64,000 nt of DNA, taken from positions 68,600,278 to 68,664,277 of the forward strand of contig OZ024744.1 in NCBI GenBank assembly GCA_964016885.1. Direction: 5' to 3'. Position 1 is the stretch's first letter, and every line of letters starts with the position of its first letter. This stretch comes from Eledone cirrhosa (Eukaryota > Mollusca > Cephalopoda > Octopoda > Eledonidae). Position numbers and translations under genes: made by a program. Below are positions 1 through 12,599 of the stretch, piece by piece. Under the pieces are notes generated by a model, which was not told where the DNA came from, made no database searches, and worked only from the letters and a program-made list of their open reading frames with translations.

Positions 1-588
1 ATGTCACGTACTTAGCTCAACATGAACTGTCTCTCCTCGCCCTATGTTTCACTCTCTGATTATGTAAGAAATTATTATTATAAGCGATAGAACGACAGAA
101 AGTACAGAACGCCGGGTTAGATATCTGATGTATTTTTATTTTTCAGTATAGAAATCATACTTGTGGAGGAGGTTGACGATGATTTTCATGCATTCAATCT
201 AAATAACAAAAATAATAGTACCAGTTATATACCACAACCTGTGCCGGATTTACCATTGTGATTAAGTGTGCTTAAGCACAGGGCCCCATTGACTAGGAGA
301 AGAGGCATCTTCCTGCCAGAATATTTTTTTTACCTCCTTCTGGGACCAAGTAAGGGGCTTGATAATTTACTAGATCAGCGCCTCATTTGTCCTAAATCCA
401 TTACTGACCATAAGCTATTCAATTGAATGTACGTCTTCTGCAAATATGTAGTTCTAGCTTATGAAAGAAATGCATAGTACTGAATTAATCGAATTGGATA
501 TAAACCTGAAATTGAAACTGTCCGTGAAGCCGAGTCAACAAATCAAGAAGTTTAAAACACTAGAATTGTTTTCAACCCGCTGACGTGT
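1..588. other. No recognisable feature
   Basis: AT-rich single-copy-looking DNA. I see no long open frame, no SINE body and no tandem repeat in it. Confidence 0.5.
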
Positions 589-654
589 ATGTGTATATGT
601 GTCTGTGTTTGTGTATGTGCATATGCATACATTTATATGTATGAGTATATAAAT

Positions 655-960
655 ATTAACGCGCAAACAGACATACATCCACACAAACATACATACACAC
701 AAACACATACTTACATTCCTACAAACACACATTCACACAAACGCACACATACATTCACACACACATATACATACATTCACACAAACACACACAACACACA
801 CACAAACACATACATACATTCACACATACATACACACAAACACATACATACATTCACACAAGCACATACATTCACACAAACATACATTTTCACAAACACA
901 GGCACACACATTTACACAAGCACACACAACACATACAACACATACAGTCATACACAGCGT
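655..960. repeat. CA-rich microsatellite (ACACAY/CATA)n
   Basis: Imperfect array of acaca and cataca units. Open frames across it on both strands are low-complexity (H, T, Y on plus; C, V on minus) and are not genes. Confidence 0.9.
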
Positions 961-1119
961 AGCCAATGGAACACCAACCACTATTTTGCTATAGTTTTTT
1001 CACTATCCCCTTTCTTCCTTTTACACACACATACATTCACACAACACACATTGTGTGACGGACGGAAGTCGCTCAAATTTATATATAGACATATAGGCAT
1101 TTTTAGTCAGCAGATGAGT

Positions 1120-1320
1120 AGTAGATCGGCGGAATCGGATGAAAGGCATTGCAACATTTCGTTACTGACTTCTACGTTCTGGCTCAAATACCGCCCAGCT
1201 TAAATTTGCCTTTCATCCTTCTTGGATCGATAAATCAAAATACCAGTAAAATATTAGGGTTGATCTAATCAACATTCCGAAACATTGCTAGCCTTGTGCC
1301 TAAATTAGAAATAATTTTTA
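1120..1320 (+). mobile_element. tRNA-derived SINE, diverged copy
   Basis: The plus strand contains a B-box-like 'ctggctcaaat', then 'tttgcctttcatcc', 'gatcgataaa', 'taccagtaa' and the 3' 'ttgtgcc' motif. An upstream 'gcaacatttcgt' stretch resembles the second octopus SINE head type. It is heavily diverged and so an old insertion. The head derives from a tRNA; it is not a functional tRNA gene. Confidence 0.65.
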
Positions 1321-1384
1321 CTCAGTAGAAATGATGATGATTCTAGAAATAATTTCTTTTATTGGCAACAAGGGCCAATAAAAA

Positions 1385-1540
1385 AAATAGTTTTTGCATT
1401 TGGCACAAAGCCAGCAATTTGAAAGTCGATTAAATAGACCCCGGTGCATTATTGGTATTTTATTTCATCGACCCCGCAAGGAAAAAAGGAAAAACCTCAG
1501 CGGAATTTGAACGCAGAACGTAACTATAATAGTTATTTCT
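1385..1540 (-). mobile_element. tRNA-derived SINE, diverged, truncated
   Basis: Reverse-orientation copy showing 'ggcacaaagccagcaattt', a 'tcgattaaat' insert, 'tttatttcatcgacc' and 'cggaatttgaacgcag'. The 5' head is lost. Confidence 0.7.
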
Positions 1541-1739
1541 TTATTGATCACTAGGGCCGAAACATAGTGGATACCCCCCCCCCAAAAAAAAGGGTTAGTA
1601 GAGATTAAAATATAACGTGTAAAAAATTTTAACAACTAACGTTTAACAGCAAATTAATAATAACAAAATTTCCCCAATAAAACGGAGTACAAGCCAAGGG
1701 TTAACTTAGGAATTACACAGATCTTAAAACACCCTAATG

Positions 1740-1972
1740 TCTGATGGTGGTGGTGGTGGTGGTGATAGAAGTACTTTTGTGTTTGGCCGTGCTTTCTGTT
1801 ATGGGTGTTCAATATGATAGAACTTGACAGTGGCGGGAAATCAAGTTCATGCATACCTCCCGTTGCACGTGGTTATTGGTTTTGGTTTTGGTTTTGGTTT
1901 TGGTTGTTGTTGTTGTTGTTGTAGTCATCACTGTTGTTATTGCTGGTATTGTTACTGTAGCTACTGCTGCTC

Positions 1973-2011
<39 letters not shown>

Positions 2012-2025
2012 CTGTTGCTGCTATT
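1740..2025. repeat. Compound microsatellites
   Basis: (GGT)n at about 1742-1763, then (TTTTGG)n at about 1877-1903, (TTG)n at about 1903-1923 and (CTG)n at about 1974-2005. The trinucleotide units keep several frames open (poly-V, poly-C, poly-A, poly-S), which explains overlapping ORFs on both strands. Confidence 0.85.
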
Positions 2026-2367
2026 GATGGTTGTGTCTGTATTGGTGATGGTGACATGGTGACATAGTGACATGGTGATGCCGGTTGACAGCTGGCTGTT
2101 CTGACTTGCTTACAGCTCGCTGGTTAAATCACCAGATGAAATTTTGTCGTCAACCATCATATTTTGCAAACAACTGAGGGGTGCACTTGGAAAACAAACA
2201 CAGATTTAGTCGTAAGAGCTACAGATGGAGGAAAACTGACCAGCTCACAAAAGTACTGGTTAGTTCAATTATAAAACAATATCAAATGTTCAACAAAATA
2301 GGCTAGATAACAATGGTATAACAGACGTACGAGAGATATTTGAATACGTGTCGAGAAAAGAACGACC

Positions 2368-2368
<1 letters not shown>

Positions 2369-2451
<83 letters not shown>
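2369..2451. repeat. (AGT)n trinucleotide repeat, about 27 units
   Basis: Nearly pure agt repeat. It translates as poly-S on plus and poly-L on minus. It sits directly upstream of, and in frame with, the LINE remnant at 2455-2780. Confidence 0.95.
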
Positions 2452-2454
2452 ATA

Positions 2455-2842
2455 TCATCATGAAAAATGGAACAGATCGGACATGTAGCCTTATAGATAT
2501 TTCCGTACCAGCTGAGAAGAATACATCTATAAAAACAATAGAAAAACTGTCAAAATACAAAGACCTGGAAATAGAAATCAACAGGATATGGAGGAGGCCC
2601 ACAAATACTATCCCTGAGCATTAGGATTAATACCTTAATCCTCAGGCCTGCACCCTAGAGTCCTTCCCTGCAAGATCAGCAAATATGAGCTACAGAAGAT
2701 CAGGCTACTAGGAACAGCACACATTCTCAGACGAGTTATCTCTCTACAATGAAAACATCTATTGCCCTAGATTCAAAGCCTGAACCTGGCAACAGAGAAA
2801 CAGAACTGAACTAAACTAAATAACACAACAATGATAATAATA
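2455..2842 (+). pseudogene. LINE ORF2 C-terminal remnant
   Basis: Plus-strand frames read RTCSLIDISVPAEKN, then KLSKYKDLEIEINRIW, then after frame changes KYELQKIRLLGTAHILRR. These blocks, in this order, are the conserved extreme C-terminus of many animal non-LTR retrotransposon polyproteins (a 'lIDvavP...KyqdLe.E...mW...LGTahIlR' pattern, from my knowledge of the family). The stop after PTNTIPEH and later frame changes make it a dead fragment. Everything upstream is missing and replaced by an (AGT)n tract. The 3' half is repeated in inverted orientation at 2885-3110. Confidence 0.65.
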
Positions 2843-2884
2843 ATTATAATTATGATTATAATAATGATTTCTTTATAATTATTA

Positions 2885-3110
2885 ATATCATTGTTGTGTT
2901 ATTGTAGTTTAGCTCAGTTCTGTTTCTCTATTGCCGCGTTCACGCCTTGAATCTAGGGCAATAGATGTTTTCATTGTAGAGAGAGAACTTGTCTGAGAAT
3001 GTGTGCGGTTCCTAGTAGCCCAATCTTCTGTTGCTAATATTGCAGATCTTTCAGGGAAGGACGCTAGGGTGCAGGCCTGAGGATTTGGGTATTAATCCTA
3101 ATGTTCACAA
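2885..3110 (-). pseudogene. Inverted copy of the LINE 3' tail
   Basis: Reverse complement of about 2630-2842, sharing for example 'ggcctgcaccctagagt' against 'gctagggtgcaggcctg' and 'gcaatagatgttttcattg'. Minus-strand translation gives IGLLGTAHILRQVLSLQ, matching the plus-strand copy. The two arms face each other across about 40 bp of AT-rich DNA. Confidence 0.75.
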
Positions 3111-3218
3111 AGGGTTTACAAAAAAAACGCATTAAGGACAGCACAGGACGGTACAGGACGGTACAAATATGGGTTTCTGCGTGTACAAAAAGAAAACAAC
3201 AACAACAATAATAATAAT

Positions 3219-3418
3219 GATTTCTAGTATAGGCTCAAAGCCAGTAATTTGGGGGAGGAGAAGTCGATTTAATCGACCCCAGTACATTACTGGTGCTTTA
3301 TTTTATCGACCACGTAAGTATGAAAGGCAAAGTTAACCTCGGCGGGATTTGAACACAGACCGTAAAGGGACGTAATTCTGTGCTGTAAAGCATGGCGTCC
3401 AACTCTCTACCGATACTA
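3219..3418 (-). mobile_element. tRNA-derived SINE
   Basis: Almost full-length reverse copy: 'ggctcaaagccagtaattt', 'cattactggtgctttatt', 'cgaccacgtaagtatgaaa', 'cctcggcgggatttgaac', 'gcatggcgtccaactct', 'taccgatact'. It carries the extra 'aagtcgatttaatcgac' segment seen in several copies here. Confidence 0.85.
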
Positions 3419-4010
3419 ATAATAATATAAGCTGCAAAAGCAACCTCAGTAAATAATGAAGTTACATGAATTGAATTTCAAGACGTAAAATAAATGTCTG
3501 TTTAAAATTAAACAATTGTACATTCATTGTGCTATATACCACGTGGAAGTGATAAATAGTTTTCAGAAATTGTACCAATATTGTATCAGAAACCAAAATC
3601 TTTAAAAATAACTTTTTTTTTTTTTTCAACGGTCTCTTGGGATTCTGAAGATAAACAGAGAACAGAGGGGCAATAGAGAAAGATAGATGGATAGCTAAAG
3701 CATTTTTTTTTCAGATAGATATATAACCAAATAGTATGATATAAGGGATATAGAGGGATAGAAGTTAATACACACCCGCAGTCCATACATACATAGAGGA
3801 AGTGTTAGTGAGTGAGAGAAGAAAGTAGGATGAAGAGGGGAATAGAAAGGAAGGAAGTCTAAAATACACTGTAAGCATTATATAACATAATTTAGTACAC
3901 GTATACTTGTATTGATGCATAACATATTATATACAGTCAAACATATAAACATGCCCACATTCACATACATCATATATATATTTTTTCTTTCTCTATCTTT
4001 AACTCCCTTA

Positions 4011-4012
4011 GG

Positions 4013-4046
<34 letters not shown>

Positions 4047-4047
4047 G

Positions 4048-4127
<80 letters not shown>

Positions 4128-4223
4128 TATATACACATATGTATATACACATATATATATAGAATAAGAAAATGCGAAGTCGTCTCAGATGTTAAAGCCC
4201 TTTATTGATTTATACACACACAA

Positions 4224-4280
<57 letters not shown>

Positions 4281-4310
4281 CAGACACACAGATGTGTGTG
4301 TGTGTGTGTT
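4011..4310. repeat. (TA)n tracts with flanking (CA)n/(TG)n
   Basis: (TA)n at about 4011-4165, then acac, tata and tgtg blocks at 4207-4310. The 'gatgttaaagccctttattg' segment between them looks like the edge of a dispersed repeat. Confidence 0.9.
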
Positions 4311-4319
4311 TATAACAGA

Positions 4320-4810
4320 CAAGAAAAGTGATATCTCAAAAATAACAATATAAAGTCAGAATAAAACATATATTGATTTTATGAGTTTGAGAAATAGAAA
4401 AATGTAATTTGACGTTTCGCGCGTAAGTCCGTCATCGGAAACTAGAGATGGAGAGAAAATAATAAAAAATATGAAAAAAAAAATTGAAAGAAAATTAACC
4501 GATAGGTACACGAATATTTCCTATATAGTCGCCATATTTAAATTAACCGGCAGTAAGAATGGAAAAGAAAATATTTTTTGATGTCTACAGAGAGGAGACT
4601 GGAAAAAATATGGTGCACGTATGTGTATTACGTATGTGTATTATGTATGTGTATTATGTATGTGTATTATGTATGTGTATGCGTCAAAATTGAATGTCCA
4701 TATATAAACACTATCCAGTACAATTCTACCATCCCCTTTTTACACGTCGTTACTTACGAAACATTGGAAAATTTGAAATTTGAACGTATAGTCGCCATAG
4801 TGAATATATC
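4320..4810 (-). mobile_element. Penelope-like non-coding arm with degenerate hammerhead
   Basis: On the minus strand, 4411-4438 reads CCGATGA, a short stem II, then GAAACGTC. This is the hammerhead layout with U4 changed to C, so probably inactive. PLE terminal repeats commonly carry such motifs. About 4748-4818 recurs in inverted orientation at about 9143-9212 ('tagtcgccatagtgaatat' against 'attcactatggcgactata'), which makes this the outer left arm of the PLE-1 locus. A short 'gtatgtgtattat' tandem lies at 4615-4680. Confidence 0.55.
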
Positions 4811-4844
4811 AATAATAATTGATAACTATGAATAATAGTTGAAT

Positions 4845-5075
4845 TATATATATCTATATATATATATATATATAAATGAAAGGTATAGAAAACATTGTAG
4901 CAAAAAGCCAACAGTATTCCATATATATATAATATTAAAGATACTATTTATAGTTATGTATATACTAAACTATAAACAACTATAAACAGGGAAGGTGAGT
5001 AATTTATTACTACCTTATTACCAGTAAGAGAAATAGCTCAATGTAAGACATCAGGTGTTTTACAGAGCAGTAATA
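4845..5075. other. AT-rich DNA inside the PLE-1 left flank
   Basis: Contains a short (TA)n and 'aactataaacaactataaac' repeats. No gene seen. Confidence 0.5.
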
Positions 5076-5078
5076 TAG

Positions 5079-5563
5079 ATTACACAAGTATCAAAGTTAT
5101 GTTTAAAACATTTAATCGCTGACAATTGTTTCTTCCAAACTTAAGCTTGGGTTCCTCGGAGCATTATTAATGTTTGTACATATAATTAACCCACTATTCA
5201 ACTGAAGAATCATACAGATACATATATATTGATGTTGTGGACAACAGTTTCATGTTTACAGGGTGGAATGGATGCGACATATATTATACGAGAATTGTAC
5301 AATAATTCAAATTAAGATTAAGATTAAAATTAAAATTAAAATTAAAATAAAAATTAAAATAAAAATAAAAAATAAAAATAAAAATAAAAATAAAAATAAA
5401 AATAAAAATAAAAATAAAAATAAAAATAAAAATAAAAATAAAAATAAAAATAAAAATAAAAATAAAAATAAAAATAAAAATAAAAATAAAAATAAAAATT
5501 AAAAGCAAAGGGTGGAATATATACGACAGATAATACAAGAGAATAGTCTAATAATTAAATTAA
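5079..5563. repeat. PLE-1 left inverted arm, with internal (AAAAAT)n expansion
   Basis: Reverse complement of 8396-8714: 'gattacacaagta', 'caattgtttcttccaaac', 'ggtggaatggatgcgacat', 'gagaatagtctaataatta'. Nearly pure aaaaat hexamer units from about 5340 to 5500 interrupt the left arm. The right arm holds only about 25 bp of related 'aattttaattttaat' at this point, so the expansion is arm-specific. Minus-strand 5128-5159 is a hammerhead-like motif: CCGAGGA (U4 changed to C), a 6-bp stem II with a ttaa loop, then GAAAC. Confidence 0.85.
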
Positions 5564-5589
5564 ATAGTCTAATTAAATAGTCTAATAAT

Positions 5590-7485
5590 TATATGACCTA
5601 ATAAATCTAGTTAAGAACATTAAATACAAAAAGCATCGTAATAGAAACAACACCTTCTTAAACAAACTTAACTCCACTATTAAAGGATTCAATACAAATA
5701 ATAAAATTATAGTACATGCAGATAAAACTAATAATATATATAGCCTATATTATGATATATATAGAAAATTTATATATAAAGAACTACATAGGAAAACTAC
5801 TATTAAAAACATAGAAGATATTAATTTGGAAGGCCGTAGTATAGTGTGTAAATTGGGACTTCAGAGACATACACAGCCATACACCCCTAACCCCCTAAGA
5901 TTCTCTCTGAAGGACCATAAGGAAGAGTTCATTAGTAACCCTTTGATAAGACTAATCTGCCCTTCCAAATCTGACATTGGTATTATCAGTAAGAAAATTT
6001 TAGATAAAATTATCCACAGATTAAGCACAAAATATATCTTACCAGTGGGGAAATACAGGTTAAGTTATTGAATGGTTTAAGGATATTAAAGAGAACAAAA
6101 ATAAAAAATTTATACAGTTTGATATCAATTCATACTACACCTCTATTTCCCCTATCCTATTAAATAAGGCACTTATTAATGGCCATGAACAATAGTGACG
6201 TGACTAGATCCCAGATTGACGTCATACTTGCAGCCCGAAAAACCATAATTACACTGAAGATCAATTATGGACCCGCAAGGATACGCATAACAACTTTGAC
6301 ATAACTATGGGATCTAGTGACTCGGCGCAGGCCACTGATGTGGTCGGCCTATATCTACTAAATGAAATCCATAAAGAACTACCATACCTCAACGGTGGTT
6401 TATACCGCGATGATGCACTACTCCTTATAGACTATAAAAATTTAATATAGAAAGTACTAGGAAACTATTACATAAAATTTTCAAAAACTTCAACTTAAGT
6501 ATCACCATAGACAAAAACATTAAAAATGTTAACTTCCTTGATGCTACCCTTTACCTAGACTCTAAAATAAACCTTTCATAAACCTAACGAAAAACTAATT
6601 TATGTAGATACCAAGTCTAACCACCCTAAATCCATATTAAATTCAATCACTAAAGGAATATCTAATAGAATCTCTAATCTATCTTATAACGAAACCATAT
6701 TTAACAACAATTCACAGTACTATAATCAGGCATTAGCTAAATCAGTCCATAATAATAGGATTGAATTCCTACCTATAAAATCACATAGTTACAACATTAT
6801 TTCTCTCAATATGGCCATGAGGAAAAATAATAATAAGAATAATAGCCACTCTTGCTCCAATACGGAGGGTAGTATCAAACTTAACTCGCACCAAAGTAGA
6901 CACCAAAATTATATTATAAACAGAAATACCTCAATATATATTATAAAAAACAAAAATAGAAGAACTAATACATTTTTCAATCCCCCTTTCAATCTAAACA
7001 TCTCTACCAACTTACCTAAGGTTTTCTTCTCAATCCTAGAAAAAGATTTCCCATCTGGCCACAAATACCATAATCTTATAAATAAAAATACCATTAAAAT
7101 CTCTTACTCTACCACACCTAACATAGCATACCATATAGCTAGTAGTAATAAAAGAAAGATTAATACTTATTTTCAACAAATTAAAACACAGCAGAAGGTA
7201 AACTTTCAGAACAACATAATAACTATAAACCCTAATAGAAATAGTAATAATAGAAATAACACTTATGAAATCAATAACATTAGGAACGACAACCATCATA
7301 GCCCTAATACTAACCCTAGCAACCAGACTTCTACACAACATAATAACCGGCAAGATAACATCCAAAATAAATGCAACTGTAGATCAAATAGAACTTGCCC
7401 TTTAGGTAACAACTGCTTAATCAAAGACATCATTTACTCCTGCACAGTCAAGACTAACGACTCTTCTTTAAATATTAAATATTAA
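5590..7485 (+). pseudogene. PLE-1: Penelope-like reverse transcriptase, degraded
   Basis: Plus-strand frames, joined by several frameshifts and stops, cover most of a PLE reverse transcriptase. In order: an N-terminal 'VHADKTNNIY' block (about 5715), 'LRFSLKDHKEEF' and 'CPSKSDIGIISKKILDKI' (about 5895-6010), motif A 'FIQFDINSYYTSISP' (about 6115), motif B 'GSSDSAQATDVVGLY' (about 6310), motif C 'GGLYRDDALLLI' with the catalytic Asp pair intact (about 6395), 'VNFLDATLYLD' (about 6530), and the linker 'KVFFSILEKDFPSGHKYHN' (about 7018). A Cys-rich 'CNCRSNRTCPLGNNC' knuckle that normally precedes the GIY-YIG endonuclease is present at about 7372-7416. The endonuclease itself is missing: the frame stops shortly after and runs into AT-rich tandem repeats. 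PLEs are retroelements that use a GIY-YIG nuclease to prime insertion. This copy is non-functional because of frameshifts and the missing nuclease. Confidence 0.85.
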
Positions 7486-7980
7486 ATGTAACAATGAATT
7501 ATATATACATTTATAATTAAATGTATAAATTAATAACATTGTATATAAAGGATTAATTTATTAACATAAGGAATTTATCTAACTTAAATGTAATATGTAA
7601 AAATGAATTATATATATATACATTTATAATTAAATTAATAACATTGTATATAAAGGATTAATGTATTTACTCAAGGGATGTATCTAATTTATCATGCAAA
7701 CAGCTATACGTTATTCCATATTTTACCAAATATTGGGTAGACAACAATCTAATGAAACCTTTAATATATTATGCGAGAGTAGATTGTATTTGAAATTAAA
7801 TATAAATATATAACATTTTGTATAAGGGATTCAATTGTGGCACTATATAATATTGGGTAGACAACAATCTAATGAAACCTTTAATATATTATGAGAGAAT
7901 AGACTGTATTTAAAATTAAATATAAATACATAACTTTTTTATATAAGGGATTCAATTGAGGCACTACATAATGTCTATTA
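7485..7980. repeat. AT-rich tandem repeats replacing the PLE-1 endonuclease
   Basis: Two roughly 105-bp diverged units (about 7485-7690), then two 120-bp units starting at 7731 and 7851, each opening 'tattgggtagacaacaatct'. No GIY-YIG codons are visible. The array lies just where the endonuclease domain should begin. Confidence 0.8.
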
Positions 7981-8395
7981 GAGCAAGGAATTTAATTATT
8001 ATAATGAGCTAGTTACCTCCCCTTACGCATTAGTTCCCCTTAATTCCATATCCACTTCCGGATATTAAACCGTTGAAAATACTCGCAGTAGAACAACTCT
8101 AATCCATAAATATGGATAAAATAACACCAAGTTACAATCCATTACTATAACAAACATTCAATACAAATATAACTTAACATATGTAATGGATGTGAAATCT
8201 GTAACTTTTATATTCTACACATATACAAATTTGAACTATACAGAAACTATCCTCGCGTTGCACCCACCATAATACACTAACATATTCGCTTAAAGCGCTT
8301 GTATTTCATGTAATACCTTGCCATACAGTACTCATATATGCATGATATATTTGCTTGTTCCATTCCTTTATATATCACTAACGCATGTACTATCG

Positions 8396-8880
<485 letters not shown>

Positions 8881-8954
8881 AATGATAGGCTGTGAATTAG
8901 AAGTTATATACATACATAGTTGAATAATTCCACTATGTATGTATAAACTCATAA

Positions 8955-9146
8955 GGGCGGTGGATTGGCAGTATCGGTAGTGGGACCGACGCCATGCTTT
9001 GACGCATAGAGTTACGGCCCTTGCCATTATGAGTTCAAATCCCGCCGAGGTTAACTTTGCCTTTTATCCGTACGGGGTCGATAAAATTAAGTACCAGTAA
9101 TACACTGATATAATTGCTGGTCTTGTGCCAAAATTAGAAACAATTA
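8955..9146 (+). mobile_element. tRNA-derived SINE, near full length
   Basis: Starts 'gcggtggattggcagtatc' and has 'gagttcaaatcccgccgagg', 'cgataaaattaagtaccag' and 'cttgtgccaaaattagaaac'. It separates the PLE-1 right inner arm from the outer inverted segment at 9143-9212. Confidence 0.9.
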
Positions 9147-9224
9147 TTGATATATTCACTATGGCGACTATATATTCAAATTTCAAATTTTCCAATTTTT
9201 CGTAAGTAACATATATAGAGAGAT

Positions 9225-9402
9225 ATATCGACATTTCGTTGGTCTTTCCAATTGCGAATACTATCTATCGTTCGCAACTCCAGGTAGAAGGAGCAACGGG
9301 AAATAAAGTGTCTTGCTCAAGAACATAACGTATCGCCCGATCTAGGAATCTCTTGAATTTCGGCCAAGCGCTTTAACCACTACGCTAAATAGCAGCTGAT
9401 AA
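9225..9402 (-). mobile_element. tRNA-headed SINE, second family
   Basis: Reverse copy with 'ggtctttccaattgcgaata', 'aactccaggtagaaggag', 'aaataaagtgtcttgctca' and a tRNA-like 3' block (ggccaagcgctttaaccact). Three more reverse copies lie at 18745, 23383 and 23715. Confidence 0.75.
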
Positions 9403-9587
9403 CATTTTCTGATAATAGTTTTAGCGACTTGAGCCGTAAGGAAAGAAATCTTACGATTCATTAAAGGGTTTGGATGATTTGAAACGGTTTAAATTCAAAT
9501 ACACAGTCGCTACAATAATAACAGCGTTATATATGAAATGTTCAGGAAGGTATTGCAATGTTATTTAGCGAATGTGCAATGTAATTC

Positions 9588-9732
9588 TTTCTACTTTAGG
9601 CCCAATGACAGCAATTTGAAGGATGAAAGGCAAAGCTAAACTCGGCAGGATTTAAACTCAGATCCTAAAGGGGTGTTACCCTATGTCCTAAAGAATGTTG
9701 TTCGACGCTCTACCGATACTGCCAATCCACCG
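9588..9732 (-). mobile_element. tRNA-derived SINE, internally deleted
   Basis: Reverse copy: 'ctactttaggcccaatgac', then a jump directly into 'ggatgaaaggcaaagct', so the central 'tttattttatcgacc' part is missing. It ends 'taccgatactgccaatcca'. Confidence 0.8.
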
Positions 9733-10017
9733 AATGTATAACGTAATGTCTCTCCAATATTTCAGTAAGAAGTTCTGCGAACGTCTAGAGTGTTTTTACA
9801 ATGTAATGTTGACTGACACAAGAGTGAGTACTTAATACCGAAGTAGAGCTTCATCATATTGTTTACTAGACCACCGGTGACCCATTGGGTAATGTTCACT
9901 TCAAAATATATATTTTTAAATCATGTTCACTTAAAAATAATTTTTAAATAATTAAAATATACACAGACATGTATATAATGTGAAATGAAACTGGAAGGTC
10001 CATACATATATATATAC

Positions 10018-10019
<2 letters not shown>

Positions 10020-10057
<38 letters not shown>

Positions 10058-10309
10058 GTGTGTGTTTGTATAGATATATATATGTATGTGTATGTGTATA
10101 TATATATATATATATATGTGGGAGTCTGTGATCTATATATACTGGTCATATACACGCATATACACACACATACACACACACACATATATATATATATACA
10201 CACACTTATATATAACAACACCACCAGCTCTGTCTCTCTCTTCCATTCTCCTTATCTGTCTCCTCTCCCTCTCTCTATGTCTCTCTTTTAATCAACTCTC
10301 TCACAACTA

Positions 10310-10358
<49 letters not shown>

Positions 10359-10361
10359 CTA

Positions 10362-10450
<89 letters not shown>
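10020..10450. repeat. (TA)n/(TG)n/(CA)n and (TC)n microsatellites
   Basis: TA and TG blocks at 10020-10205, then a long (TC)n at about 10311-10450 broken by 'acacaactacta'. The 123-residue SL-rich frame is repeat translation. Confidence 0.95.
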
Positions 10451-10453
<3 letters not shown>

Positions 10454-10729
10454 ATGAAGGTACCCAGAAAAACCCCATATTTCGGGAACCCGTTCTCTGA
10501 TTTACATGAAACTTGTTTTATTCCATTTGTATTCCCATTTCAGGGTCAACTGCCGTTCAAACTATTTTCCCATTATGGACCCTTTTGGCTTACAGACAAG
10601 GAAGCAATCGTAGAGTGTTAGTAATATATAGATTAATCTTGTTAGTATTTAGTTTCACCTGTGTATTCGCGGGATAGTCCAGGAAGATTAATGGGGAGGA
10701 GAGAGTAAAGGCCTCACAGATCTGCTCAA

Positions 10730-11680
10730 AGGTATCCAACTATCTCAAAAGATCCGACTGGATTTACCTAATGCGCCAGTGTGGATATGCTCAAACTGCA
10801 TCAGGTCAACCAGATCGTATCTAGATATGGTTTTTTAGGGAAGTAGATAATGCTAGAGTAGGCTATCCACTATCCAAATCTTACAGAGATCGGAGTAGTG
10901 AATTAGTTAAGCGGGCGTTGATGCGACAGTCGTCAACAACAAATGGTGGTTCACCTTTAAAAGGGTGGTTAGAGTAGAATCGATAAGATGTAATAAAGGT
11001 GTAGACTTAGAGTAGAAGGAATAGGAGTTAAAAAGCTAGAGGGTACGAAAGCTGTTTCAAGAATCGTGACAAAACAAAAATCCAGTCTTTGGTGGACACT
11101 AATGTGTATATATTACTCTATCCCAAAGAGATGTGTGCCGCCTTTCAGTGCGCAACTATTCAGATGCAGTGCCGGGATGGTTCGCGAGATCGACTACAGT
11201 GCCTACCCTAACGTACATTTCATCTACCCGCTGTCCATGGCCAAAGAAGTTGTGTAAAGGACGCGATTGAAATGATTGAGGACAAGCGCTTTCTACTTCA
11301 GTGAAGCCCAGATTAAAGTTTTCAAATTTCACTCTATGAGAGTAACGAGCATGATCCGAGTGAAAGAGCCTGTATATTGGAGGTGGAAATCTGGAGGGAG
11401 AACTTGCCCAGCGGTCACGGGGACCTTGGCTTTTTGTGAGAATTCCCCGTGAATGACCCACGGAGATTTTCCCCAACTTGGGAATTTCCTTTGAAGTCTT
11501 TTTATTTTCTTAATGTTTTTTGCTTTCTCTTATCATTTTTACACACACTCAAAAAAACACATTGTATCGCCGAGTGCCATCTTGTACCCTCTTGTGCAAT
11601 CCCATGTCATCATGTGCCGTCCTTTATCTTTTCTTCAAGTCAGCTCTGTATGTCTAATAAAGAAACCATTTATATGATAA
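10730..11680 (+). pseudogene. LINE remnant related to the 33-39 kb element
   Basis: Plus-strand DNA at about 10745-10990 resembles 35810-36120 of the LINE further right: 'tctagatatgg' against 'cctagatagggtt', then 'gtcaacaacaaatggtggt' against 'gtcaacaacagatggtggt', with the same order of short W-rich blocks. There is no reverse transcriptase core, so most of ORF2 is gone. A 3' UTR-like tail ends 'tctaataaagaaacc' (11657), comparable to 'ctaataaagaaattt' at 38835. Many stops are present. Confidence 0.5.
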
Positions 11681-11864
11681 TATGATATTAATCAGAGTCG
11701 TAATAAGTATTAGAGTAAAGATTAGTTAGAAAATTAACATGTTACTGCAGGTGTCCATACAAACATGTTCGTGTTTATACAAGTACTTATCAATAAAAAA
11801 GACGTTTTGCAAACATATATGTTAACCTATATACACATTAACGTGTACCCACATATCGATACAA

Positions 11865-12370
<506 letters not shown>

Positions 12371-12599
12371 TTTACACATGGTTTTATATATATGCATATT
12401 ATATCTATACACATATATGCACATATATCCACAAATATATTTTTATATAAAAACCTATACATACATGCGTGTACATAGCCAAGCCATTCATCTACAATCC
12501 ATCATATTGGTACACACACACACACACACATAGATATCCTACTTTAATTAATCATCTGGATAGTGTAGATCACTTGTCCAATTCTTTTACAGACTATTC

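Noticed and set aside
5263..5538. KNKNKN- and FIFIFI-type frames
   Set aside because: Translation of the (AAAAAT)n tract in both directions.
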